Assembly: GCA_003254925.1 (NCBI GenBank)
Contig: QANZ01019123.1
Span: forward strand, 115,757-179,756
Length of the DNA stretch: 64,000 nt
Direction: 5' to 3'
Source of the DNA: Chamaecrista fasciculata
Taxonomy: Eukaryota; Streptophyta; Magnoliopsida; Fabales; Fabaceae
The position numbers were made by a program, and so were the translations under genes. The notes beneath the pieces are model-generated. The model was not told where the DNA came from. It ran no database searches and worked only from the letters and a program-made list of their open reading frames with translations. This document shows positions 30,400 through 40,379 of this stretch, in pieces (position 1 is the first letter of the stretch; each line of letters begins with the position of its first letter).

Positions 30400-32330
30400 C
30401 TATATCTGAAAATCACAATACCAAGTATAATAAAACGATGAGTTGTAGCTAAATATACACACACTAGGGTTTTGTATATGTATGTAATAATAACAACATT
30501 TATATAATTGAAGATTATATAGGAACGATAATAGAAGAAAATTAAGGAAGATAATGGAACAGTTATACATGAGCGTTAACAATAGAAATTTGTGATTGAT
30601 TAAAGTGGGTTGGTGTAAATTATATTTATTTAAAATAATTACCAGATAATAAAATGCGCCGTGGTGGAGGGAGTGAAGAGTGATGCCCCAGTCGTTGGTA
30701 AGAACAGGGTGACCTGACGCGTGGACAAGCACCACGTCATCACCGAAAGCCTCTCTCACATTGAAGGGTCCCACTCCTACCTCGAATGCGACGTCGTTTA
30801 TGAACACCGTACATTTCGCCGCACCTGCACCTCACACACACCCAATCACTCCCTCATTCTCTCTCTCTCTCTCTAGTCAAACTCAAACACAAGCCATGCA
30901 CACGTCTCTCCCCACCAAACACACTCAAATTGTATAATTCAAATCTAAGACTCAATCTGACTATGAAAGTTGTAAACTTCTTTAATTAACAAAAAAGTAA
31001 CTAGGGAATAATGAGTTTTAGTATGTAGTACCTTGGATTTGAGCGATGGGGGATGGAACAGTGACATTGGTGGTGGTGGTGGTGGTAGTGATAACATTGG
31101 AAGGGACAATAGTGGTATTAGGTGACATAGAAGTGTTGTTATTGGAAGGAGAAGTGACACAGAAACTAAGATGTTGATGTTGGTGGTGGTGCAGTACTGT
31201 TTTCATGGCTTTTTCAGCTGCTTCTTGCTCTTTCTTTGTAACCCCACCATCATGTTGGTTCTGGTTCATCATCTCACTCAGCAACAGACTAGTACAAGGC
31301 CCAACATTATTATTATTATTATTATTATTATGATCTTGATGATGAGGTTGAACCATGTTAGAGAGCTCAGAGAAGCAAAAGCCTTGGGTGATAGCACTAG
31401 TTCCATTATGATGCACTGGGAAAAAGAAACCCTGATGATCAGGCTGCTGCTGCTGCAATACCACAGTAGGCGTTGGTGGTGTAGTCTCATTCTGAAAAAA
31501 AGTCTGGTTGACAGAGGCAGTGGGGGAATTAGGCCCCACATCGGAAGAAAAGCCAATGGAGAAGGCCTTATTAGTAGCCAACAACAACTCCTTATTGGAA
31601 GTTGGTGACTTGTCTGAAGAAGACGAGGACGACGAGGGTGGAGTGGTAATTTGAGGTTGAGGGATCATATTAGGAGGAGGGGTTGTTTGGAGGAGGTTGT
31701 TATTATTCTTGAGATTGCGAAGCTTGTGCTTGCTTCTGGACTTGCGATTCTGAAACCAGTAAAACACGTTGGCGTCACCAACTTGACCGTACTCCTGAAG
31801 CTGAGCTCGGATCTTACGAATCTCATCCCTGGGAGGATTCACCATTCCAGAGTTGAAGATAGCTTCAAGTATACGAATTTGCTCTGGCTTTGGGTTCCAC
31901 CTTGGCTTTGGCTCTGGACTTCTCTCCTCACACCCTCCTGCGTCCAAATTAATTAATTTTCTAACAACTAGGGTAGCATCATAAAGTCAAAGAAGAAAGG
32001 AATACTTAATTAAGCTCCATCTTCTGAACTTGAGTACTCTTAATAATCTCAGATTCGATTCAGTTCACAGACCCAAAATTAACCCAAAAGATTTAGTTGG
32101 TGAGACGATCGATACATACAATGAGAGATATATATTGTAGATGAAAAAACAAGTTAAATTTTGAGTTAAATGTGTATATATAGAAGTAGAAGTAGAAGGA
32201 GAAATAAACCTGATGAGGAGGAAGAGTAAGGGGTTGTTCGGTGGCAAGCAGTGGAGATGATATCATGCTGCCATGGGTTGCAAGGCTTCGACTTGAACAT
32301 GCTTGGCCAGTGTCTGTTTGAAGATGCCAT
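30400..32330 (-). CDS. WOX9-like: WUSCHEL-related homeobox protein, WOX9/STIMPY-like, 4 coding exons
   Basis: Coding exons on the minus strand are 32330-32210, 31937-31032, 30824-30643 and 30405-30400, giving 404 residues. The start [20 protein letters not shown] is the characteristic WOX8/9 N-terminus. The homeodomain follows (about residues 50-115: [20 protein letters not shown], then [15 protein letters not shown]), with the extended loop typical of WOX proteins. The middle is rich in Asn, Gln, His and Thr homopolymers. The C-terminus carries the WOX9-type block [13 protein letters not shown] ... [20 protein letters not shown] ... GAFYYLI. The last exon contributes only Ile and the stop codon (ATATAG). 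WOX9 proteins are nuclear transcription factors that maintain meristem growth and embryo patterning and shape inflorescence architecture. Exon 3 has a tandem acceptor (GAGGTGCAG), which allows a two-residue difference. Confidence 0.92.
31300..31332. repeat. (ATT)n microsatellite coding a poly-Asn tract in the WOX gene
   Basis: Eight or so ATT units on the plus strand read AAT on the coding strand and give the Asn run after HHQDH. A GGT/GTG tract at 31064-31088 similarly encodes a Thr run near the end of exon 2. Both are likely sites of length variation. Confidence 0.85.
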
Positions 32331-33950
32331 TTTGATGATGATGGGGATTCAGTAATATAATGATGAAACCCTTTGTTGAATGAAAATATGATATATATAG
32401 GGCTTGATGTGAAGTAAGGAGGGATAGATATATATGATGGAAGCAAGAGAACTATATATATATATATATATATATATAACAAAAGCAGCTAGCTCCTTTG
32501 TGTTTGCTTTCTTCAGCTTTTTGGTGTGAACTCTGAAAGAGATCTGAATAAGCCACTAGCTAGCCCAACATCATCTCCTCTTATAGCCCTCCTCACCTAC
32601 TCTTGCCTCTCTCCAGATCTATATTATATATTGCAATTATAATAATAATTATATTATTAATCACAAATCATATACATACATACATACATACATCAAACGT
32701 ACAAGAATTTAATTAATTAACTTAAAATTAAAGCCAAATAACAACAATAAAGAATGGAAAAAAGGAAAGGCACAACAGGAATCGCCTGTGAGAAAGATAA
32801 ACTAGAAAGGAAAGGAAAAATAAATATACAATGCTAGGATAAGAGTAAGAGAGTAGAAGTATAGTACATACCATACCATGTATCCCATCCCCTGCAAGCA
32901 ATTACTAACACCACTTTTGCATTAATAATAATGATATATATATATATGTGCTTTTTGATGAGTCTTTTTCTATCTTTTTTTTTTTTCTTTATGGCTGGTT
33001 TAAAGTGGAAGCAAATTCCCCCCGGACGAGAAGCAAAGGGAACATGGAAAGGAATACATGCTGGGGACTTAATTAGGAATCTTGGGTCAGAGATGGCAGA
33101 GAGAGCTCTTAATGCATGCTTCCTTTAATTTCATACAAGCTAGGGCTTCATTTCACCATATGCATGCACTCTCTCTCTATCTCTCTCTTGTATTTGTATA
33201 TATAATTTTCTTCTATGTTAAGTGAGAGAGAGAATTGGGATTCTTCTATATATGACTGACTGGCTTTGGCCTTGGCCTTTGGGTTTGGGTTTGGTTGCTA
33301 GCTAGCACTAGCAGTGTATTAATGAGGAAACATACATTAATAAGTGTGGGATTATTTTTCTAATGGGGGAGGTTGTTGTAGGGAGTAAATGAATGGCTTT
33401 GAAAGTCAAGAAATTGAAGTGGTAGTAGTGGTGGTGGAGAGATAGGGTTTTTTGTAATTGGAAACTTCAAAGTTCAAACTGGTGCTGGGTTAGTAATTGC
33501 AATTTTTTTGGGTTCTGAGGTTTGAAAGTCAAGACTCATCTAATAACACACATGCACCATTTGTTTATTTATTCTTTTTTATATATATCCATATATATCT
33601 ATAGCTCCTCCATTTCTGCCCACTACTTTTGTGGTTTTGTGTAGGATTTCAAATTCAATTTCACACCCTCATCAATATATAATCAATATATAATATCTCA
33701 AATTCAAAGTCCTTTGGTATCTCCTAGGCTCTCATCAACAAATGATCCATGGACCCAATGTGCATGACTTCTTCTGCTTTATTTATAACTTTTGTTCTTT
33801 ACTTCAACATCTACTTTAAGATTTAAGTGTGTATAATAAATTATTATTATTATTATTGGTTTTGCAAATACTGTTTGAAATAGTAATATTGAACATTAAA
33901 TGTTGATACTTCTTTTTAAAAAAATCAAACACAAATTTATTGCATGATAA
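32331..33950 (-). promoter_or_regulatory. Upstream region of the WOX9-like gene
   Basis: The first 200 bases upstream hold several TA-rich tracts, including a (TA)n run at about 32455-32478, and are the probable 5' UTR and core promoter. A CATA tetranucleotide repeat lies at about 32672-32692. There are no coding frames with protein-like content further out. No individual regulatory site is certain. Confidence 0.4.
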
Positions 33951-33978
33951 AAGATTAGTCATCAAGACAAAAATAACT

Positions 33979-34201
33979 AAGACAAAATGTAATGTGGCGA
34001 ATATGCACATTACAAAATGTAAAGATTAGTTTAACAATTTTAACAATTCTGATTATCTGATGATCAAAGTAATATGAATGAAATGATGACATTTAGGATC
34101 TTGCCAACTGTAATGTGGCGAATATGCACCAAGACAAAATGTCATCATTTTATTCATATTACTTTGATCATCAGATAATCAGAATTGTTAAAATTGTTAA
34201 A
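33979..34201. repeat. Near-perfect 65-bp inverted repeat with 42-bp loop, embedded in direct repeats
   Basis: The arms 34030-34094 and 34137-34201 are reverse complements over 65 bp with a single mismatch. A 21-bp unit, TGTAATGTGGCGAATATGCAC, lies at 33988-34008 and again in the loop at 34109-34129. AAGACAAAATGT occurs at 33979-33990 and 34131-34142. The order of the two direct units is swapped between copies. No transposon termini or TSD were recognised. Confidence 0.9.
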
Positions 34202-34509
34202 AACTATACAAGTTAAGGACACAATATATTATTGTAATACGATTAATTTCAATCTTTAAAAAATGAATGCATTTCAATCTTTTCATATTAATTATGTATA
34301 ATAATTAATTTCTACATATATTACTCACTAAATATTTTTTCTTCATTTGATGTGAAATTTCAAAGCATACAAAAAATATTATAAATTGTTTAGTATATTA
34401 CATTGTGAGAGAAGTTTTTAAGAAGAATTGAAAATGAATGTGACAATTAACCATAACTACTTAATTTCGATTGTAAGAGACTTTTATAAGAAGAAATAAA
34501 TAAAAATGA

Positions 34510-34820
34510 GTTACTTAGGCCCAGTTCGTTTCCGTTTTGATTATAATCTGTTTTGATTATAATCAAAATAAACATGTTCGTTTACGTTTTTTTTCTGATT
34601 CAATTATAATCATGATTCTTAAATAATCAAACACACTCAATTACACTTATACCCCTATATATATACCTATAATTACCTATACTTTAATACAATCAATCAC
34701 CCATCACAAAGGGAAAAATGGTCATTTACTTTAATATTGGGCCAGTTTGTAAATACTTATTCTTGTGTTGGGCTAAATTGTTATTTTTCCCAAATAATTT
34801 AGGATTGAAATTCATATTTT
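34510..34820. other. Intergenic sequence ending at an assembly N, left of the germin-like remnant
   Basis: The sequence contains 'tgattataatc' in several direct and inverted copies, suggestive of a small foldback repeat near 34540-34625, but its ends are not definable. The single N at 34821 separates it from the germin-like remnant. Confidence 0.35.
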
Positions 34821-34821
34821 N

Positions 34822-34926
34822 GTCATTGCTAATAATGTGTTCAAATCAAATCCTCCTATCTCTGCTCAGATTCTTGCCAAAGCATTTCAAGTGGATCAGA
34901 AAATAATCAACTATCTTCAGAAGTAA
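34822..34926 (+). pseudogene. Germin-like protein remnant: last 34 codons, stop and 3' UTR
   Basis: From just after the N at 34821, the sequence matches the 3' end of the intact germin-like gene (40272-40376) almost base for base: the same [12 protein letters not shown] ... [14 protein letters not shown] ... LQK end and TAA stop, with a handful of substitutions. Its 3' UTR continues to 34981, is interrupted by the LINE at 34982-37211, and resumes at 37212 to about 37385, where it matches 40407-40545. Nothing of the cupin core is present to the left. Because the break coincides with an N, the missing part may lie in an assembly gap. It could be a true truncation or an incompletely assembled tandem gene. 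Confidence 0.85.
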
Positions 34927-34981
34927 TACTAAATGATTATCACTTTCAATTATAGAAAGAGTGGTTGTAGTTTGGAATGTT

Positions 34982-37211
34982 TTTTCGTAAAAGAAGGTTC
35001 ATTAATAAATCCGCCAAGAAATAGAGTACATAGAGGAGTACATAAACGTTAAGTCAAGCAACAAACAACAAAGTAATGACAGCATAAGATGAGGCATAGT
35101 CATCCAAAACCACGGGGGAAAGAAATTCCCACTCTATCAGCAAAATGTTTAGCTGAAGCAAAAGCAGGGCATCGATCAAAAACGGTGAAATTGCATCTGG
35201 TCTTCATAGCTAGCTGGGCCAGAATGTCTGCCACTTGATTGCCCTCGCGCAGAACATGAGAGAGTCTGCAGCTACTAAAATGGATAAGCGAGGACCTGCA
35301 AACATCAAGTAAAGGGGCGAGAGGATGGTGAGGGGGCACAACTTTGTTATTGAGCAAATTGACAAGAGTTAAGCAGTCACACTCTATCCAAATATTTTCA
35401 AACCCCTGTGATATAGCAAGGTCAATGCCCAAATGCATAGCCCATATTTCGGCGAGGATACTACTACCAGCCCCAATGAACTTATTGAAGCCAATGATCC
35501 AATTCCCAACCGCATCCCTAATGACGCCACCCACAGCTATGTTTTTAGAAACAGGGTCACAGGCCATCAATGTTTAATTTAAACCAACCCTCGTCAAGGG
35601 GTTTCCAGGAGATCACGGAGCAGACCGGATCTTTGTGAGGAGGTTTCCGAGGATTGCCTAAGAAGAAGAACTCAGCAGCTTGTTTAGAAGCCTTAGCCGC
35701 CACTGCTTGGGGGTAGAAGGGTTCATGATGGAAGATTTTGTTGTTTCTTGCAAGCCATATGTTCCACAAAAAATATAAGAAGCAAGTATCAAACGGAACA
35801 TTGTAATTTGAAGGTGTTTGGGCGCCGACGCAAGTCTTGAGCCAGTCTTTAAAGGAATGGTTATAGTCATGAAGGATATCCGGTACATTGCAGTGCTGCC
35901 AGATGGACCGAGAGGAAGTACAGTCTTTGAAAAGGTGTTCAGCGGACTCATCACTTTGGCCACAAAGGACGCAGTAAGGAAGGATTGGGATGCCCCTCTT
36001 ATAGAGGGTTAAGTTTGTTGGGAGGGAGTCTCTGCACACCAGCCAAAAGAAGAACTTATATCTAGAATGACATTGAATCTTCCAAACCCAGTCGAGATTT
36101 AAGAAGGTACCATGGGTTGGGACAATTAGCATAAGATAAGCTGATTTAACTGTGAAGTCCCCATCCGCCGTGGGACCCCATGCCTGGGTATCCGCATTAT
36201 TTCAGAGGTAGTTTCTGGGAGTACTGATCATAAAGTTGCAGAGCTCCCTTGGGAGCACAAAGGAAAAGCTTTCCCAGTTCCACTGTCCGGCATCATTGAG
36301 GGCTTGAGCCACTTTTAGGCTGTTTTCATGCAAGAGCAGAGGACCCGTAATGAGGCTTCTTAACGGACCCTTACCAAGCCAATTATGTTACCACAAGGAA
36401 GTCTGCCTACCAGAATGTATGTTATATTTGACTCCCCTGTCAAAGACGGCTTTACCTCGTATGAGACCTTTGGAGATAATTGACTTTGGAATTTTCTTGT
36501 TTAGTTGGTAACCGCAGATCCTCGCCCAAGGAGCAAGGGGCTCTTAAATCATTCTCCAATAAAGTTTCCCAAGGAAAGCGTCATTACGTTGCAGGGATTT
36601 GAACAGCCCAAGACCCCCTTGAGACAGAGGCTTAGAGATAGCCTCCCAACTAACAAGATGAAATTTTTTCTTACCATCCTTAGTGCTCCAAAAGAAGTCT
36701 CTCGTACACTTATCAACGTGAGCACAAGTAGCCTTGGGGAAAGGCAGAGTTTGCATAAAGTAGGCAGAGATCGCAGTTGAGACAGATTTGATGAGTGTAA
36801 TCTTCCCCATTGGGGAAAGGAATTTGGTATCCCAAGCCACGAATCTTGCCTTAATTTTGTCAACCACTTCATCAAAGTCTTTCTTAAGTCCCTTAATGCC
36901 AAGAGGAATCCCCAAGTATCTACCGGGAGAGGAAGATTCTCTAATGCCCAAGGCGGAAGAAGCAAAAGCTTTGTGGTCAGGATGAGTATTGGGAGAGAAC
37001 CAGATGGAGGACTTGGAGAGATTGACATTAAGCCCGGAGGCATTCATGAAAGATTTAAGGACTCCCTCAATACTTCTGATACTCTTTTTATTAACTTTGG
37101 CGAAAAGGAGGACATCGTCGGCGAACCGAAGATGAGAGATGGTGATGTCGTTAAACTTGGGGGCATTCCAGCGCTTGTTTTGTATCTTCAAATGGATAAG
37201 TCTGGATAGAA
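34982..37211 (-). mobile_element. 5'-truncated L1-type LINE with RT, zinc-finger and RNase H regions, 14-bp TSD
   Basis: TAGTTTGGAATGTT is duplicated at 34968-34981 and 37212-37225. Between the copies lies a minus-strand LINE that enters in the reverse transcriptase (LRFADDVLLFAKVN at about 37130-37090; then the SKSSIWFSPN and GRYLGIPLG blocks, 37191-36544). It continues with a zf-RVT region (KFFFWLVCRDSLPTNLTLYKRG, HLFKDC; 36132-35557) and ends with a plant-type RNase H (GGVIRDAVGNWIIGF, AEIWAMHLGIDLA, REGNQVADILA; 35570-35100). The A-rich 3' end abuts the left TSD. The endonuclease and most of the RT are missing, and the frame is interrupted between the RT and zinc-finger parts (about 36130-36545), so it is dead. 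The insertion sits in the 3' UTR of the germin-like remnant. Confidence 0.92.
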
Positions 37212-37392
37212 TAGTTTGGAATGTTATGTATTTGAGTTTCTATTGTTATTGTTGTTACAAGAATAGTTAGCTAGATTATCTTAAGAATAAGCGAGATTCC
37301 CGATATTTATATATGTAATTCATTTCATGCATGTATAATTCATGCTTGGAGTTTGGAATAAAATAATACTTTGATATTCTATATATTCATGT

Positions 37393-37464
37393 AAATTCAC
37401 TAAGACTGGTGGTACGTACTTTACTTTCTCTTTCCCCGCTGTTTCATTTTGATTATTGTTGCAG
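37393..37464 (+). pseudogene. Second germin-like remnant: end of exon 1 and a shortened intron
   Basis: The sequence 'cactaagactggtggtacgt' matches the exon 1/donor junction of the intact gene (cactaagactggtggtatgt, 39710-39729). It is followed by an intron-like stretch sharing 'actttctcttt', 'ccc' and 'tttcattttgat' with the intact intron and ending in TTGCAG (37459-37464). The DNA after the acceptor is not germin-like. It is a short relic of another tandem copy. Confidence 0.65.
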
Positions 37465-37730
37465 AAAAGATTAAAAAGCTTCTGCTAGGGGACTTTTAGA
37501 GGCGCTCGCTTCTATACTTGAAGTTTGGCAACAAAGATAGTCGCTGCAAAAAGAAGTTTTATATATATTTTTAATTTTGAAAATTCTATTTTTATTCTCC
37601 TGGCAAAATTTATCTTACATTAACTTTTGTTGCTACAGGATATACTTAAAAAGGTGTCGCATATTGGCTATAATTTTTTACACTCTAATCATTCTATAAA
37701 AGGCCTTGAGCATGTATAACTAATAACTCT

Positions 37731-38108
37731 AGCAAAAGTACTCTATTTAGTCATAAACTTTATATTAATTTTTAATTTCATCTTCAATATTTTTTGTCAT
37801 TAATTTCGTCATTAATATTTTATATTTTGATTGATTTTATTCTTTACTTCTATTTTAGCCAAATATTAACGACAAATTTTACATGACTAATAACATGTAC
37901 ACAAAATTGATAAGAAAATTAAAGAAACTCAAATCCTATTTTAGATAAAAAAAAATTACGACGAATTCTATCATTAATTTATTGAAAGAAGTTAGTCAAA
38001 TGGTAAAATTAACCAAAATGTAAAATATTAGGGACAGAATTGATTGCAAAAAATTATTGGAGATAAAATTAAAAATTAAAATTTAGGAAAAAATTGATGT
38101 TTTCACCC
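37731..38108. mobile_element. MULE-type MITE with a near-perfect 9-bp TSD (copy 1 of a three-copy family)
   Basis: AATAACTCT (37722-37730) and AATAACTCC (38109-38117) flank a 378-bp non-coding element whose halves carry 'tttttaatttcatc' and 'aaaattaaaaatt' arms. A central 'agccaaatattaacgacaaatttta' motif is shared with 56491-56829 and 60908-61249. One mismatch in the TSD and diverged TIRs suggest an old insertion. Confidence 0.65.
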
Positions 38109-38117
38109 AATAACTCC

Positions 38118-39110
38118 CTTAAGAGATCTGGTCAAGGATGCTCATGGGTAGAGTATGATCCTCGGACATGTACCTGTGCGAATATCAAATTCAATCTCCA
38201 TCCTCGAATAGTTGAATCCTTATAATCGAATCTGGACCAGAAGAATTTTTTTAAAAAATAATTTATTTTTATAAAATATAACTAAATTGTATTATATGAT
38301 ATTATAATATATATGTGTTTTTTCAGTTTTATACTTTTTATAAAAAATATAAAAATAACTTTGATTCACAAAATAACTTTCTAGAAGAATATCTCGTTAT
38401 GACAGTGTGATACAAGTCTCACATCAGGTGGTTAACAACAAGTAAGGTGCCATAAAATAATGTAATATAGAAAAAAATTCATTTACAAGTTCTTTCTCTA
38501 TTAAAGTGGACCGCTTGTTTCAAGTACCAGCAACGGGTTATTCCTCACGAATTCTTTTTCTCTATCTAGACCTTGTCAACAAAAAAAATCAAATAGTACT
38601 TCGATCCAAAAATAGGTTGGTTGAAATGTAACACCATTACTATTTGACTTTATTTGAGAATCAGTCGAATTGGGTAGAGAAAGAACTCATTAATTGTAAC
38701 TCATAGTTCCAATTTTGTCATATTTTTAATTTAAAATGAGAGATATAAAGCTAATTTTATGAAATGAGCGGCCCACTCTCAAGCACAAGCTTAGGCTCAA
38801 TTTGGCATCATTTTTTATAGCTCCAATTGGACAAAAAAAGAATTTATTCGATTTTGTTACATTCAAACTTGAAACAGGAGAAATATGACTATATTCAGTA
38901 ATTATAAATCACAACAAAACTTTCGAGAACCATTAAGGACCAAAATTAAAAAAAAATATTAGGCTCCAAAATAGAATTTAAAATAAATATTTGATCGATA
39001 TCAAAATAAAATTTTGACCTACGTTTTATTATTTTAATGATTACTTACATTATTTATTATTCCCACAACCTAGGAGGCCAGAATTAGAAGTCATGTAATC
39101 TATAATACTA
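38118..39110. other. Intergenic, SINE-like and MITE-like scraps
   Basis: Around 38125-38225, 'ctcatgggtagagtatgatc' and 'gcgaatatcaaattcaatctcc' resemble boxes A and B of a tRNA-derived SINE. Similar weak signals occur at 38400-38560. No gene was seen. Confidence 0.35.
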
Positions 39111-39113
39111 TAA

Positions 39114-39254
39114 AGCATGGACACTTCATTTTGATAGCGTGTCGCTGTGTCAGACACGTGTCCGTGTCCGACACTCGTACGACACCCACACGACACATAT
39201 TCAGTGTGTCCGTGTCCGTGTCGTGTCCCGTATCCGTGTCAGTGTCCATGCTTC
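39114..39254. repeat. GTGTCCGTGTC-rich repeat with terminal inverted repeats
   Basis: Termini AAGCATGGACACT and AGTGTCCATGCTT are inverted copies. The inside consists of repeated 'gtgtccgtgtcc' and 'cgacac' units. A clear TSD was not identified, so the class (small hAT-like element or other) is open. Confidence 0.5.
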
Positions 39255-39511
39255 CTAGCTATAATATGTATATATACTTTTATAAAATAAATTTTTTAAC
39301 TCCTAGCTAATAATTTGTTTGCCTAGTTAATGTTATATTGAATGGAAGAAATCATGCTTAAGGAAAAATTCCAACTTCAAAGTAGCAGTTAAAGATTAGG
39401 TTCATAAATATCTAAAATATTCATGGTGGCTTTAATTAAGCATACTTGGTCTTCACCTTTGTGTAATTAACTAAGTAATAAAAAATAATAGACAGATCAA
39501 TGCCCCTACCT

Positions 39512-39519
39512 TATAAATA
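39512..39519 (+). promoter_or_regulatory. TATA box of the germin-like gene
   Basis: TATAAATA lies 90 bases before the ATG at 39602, leaving a leader of about 55-60 bases if transcription starts 30 bases downstream. The surrounding composition and spacing are as usual for plant germin-like genes. Confidence 0.65.
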
Positions 39520-39601
39520 CTCATTGATTGCCATGCATCTTTCTCATCCCTCACAACCTAGTAAACAACTTATACAAGAGTTGCTAAAAAGTTTAGCAAA
39601 A

Positions 39602-40376
39602 ATGAAAGTTGCTTACATAGCTCTTCTTGCCCTCTTAGCTTTGGCATCTTCTGGTGTTTTTGCCTATGATCCTAGTCCACTTCAAGATTTTTGCGTTGCA
39701 ATAAATGACACTAAGACTGGTGGTATGTGTATATATATATTCAACTTTCTCTTTTGCCCCCATTTCATCATTTTCATTTATATATATATATATATATATG
39801 AGAATTATTATCAACAATTTTTTCTAATGAATTCGTTTAATTGCAGTATTTGTGAATGGAAAATTCTGCAAGGACCCTAAGCTTGCCAATGCCAATGATT
39901 TCTTGTTCCAGGGATTAAAGGAAGGAGACACATCTGGTACACTTGGTTCAAGTGTGACTGTTGTTGATGTTACTAAGATATTGGGACTCAACACCTTAGG
40001 CATATCCTTAGCTCGCTTGGACTTTGCACCTTATGGCCTAAATCCTCCTCACACTCATCCTCGAGCTACTGAGATTCTTGTTGTGATAGAGGGTACTCTC
40101 GAAGTTGGTTTTGTTTCATCAAATCAAGACAATAATCGTCTCTTCACCAAAATACTAAAAAAAGGAGATGTGTTTGTGTTCCCAATTGGTCTTGTTCACT
40201 TCCAATTCAACATAGGAAAGACAAATGCTGTTGCCATTTCTGGTCTTAGCAGTCAGAACCCAGGCCTTATCGTCATTGCTAATAATGTGTTCAAGTCAAA
40301 TCCTCCTATCTCTGCTGAGATTCTTGCCAAAGCATTTCAAGTGGATCAGAAAATAATAAACTCTCTTCAGAAGTAA
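39602..40376 (+). CDS. Germin-like protein (cupin superfamily, apoplastic), 2 exons
   Basis: Exons 39602-39722 and 39847-40376 encode 216 residues, the usual germin-like length. The signal peptide is [21 protein letters not shown], with mature [16 protein letters not shown]. The cupin core has both germin boxes. Box [18 protein letters not shown], supplies two His and the Glu for Mn binding. Box [19 protein letters not shown], supplies the third His. Two Cys (DFC and KFC) form the conserved N-terminal disulfide. Such proteins are secreted, form hexamers in the cell wall, and may act as superoxide dismutases or lack known catalysis. The single intron after the GG of TKTGG is at the family's usual place and holds a (TA)n tract. 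Relics of two related copies lie 2-5 kb upstream, so this is the survivor of a tandem array. An AATAAA at 40528-40533 may be the polyadenylation signal. Confidence 0.95.
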
Positions 40377-40379
40377 TAC

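Noticed and set aside
31171-31608. 145-codon plus-strand frame
   Set aside because: It is antisense to exon 2 of the WOX9-like gene and reads its repeat-rich codons in another frame.
35344-35577. Plus-strand frame over the LINE RNase H region
   Set aside because: Shadow of the minus-strand RNase H coding sequence.
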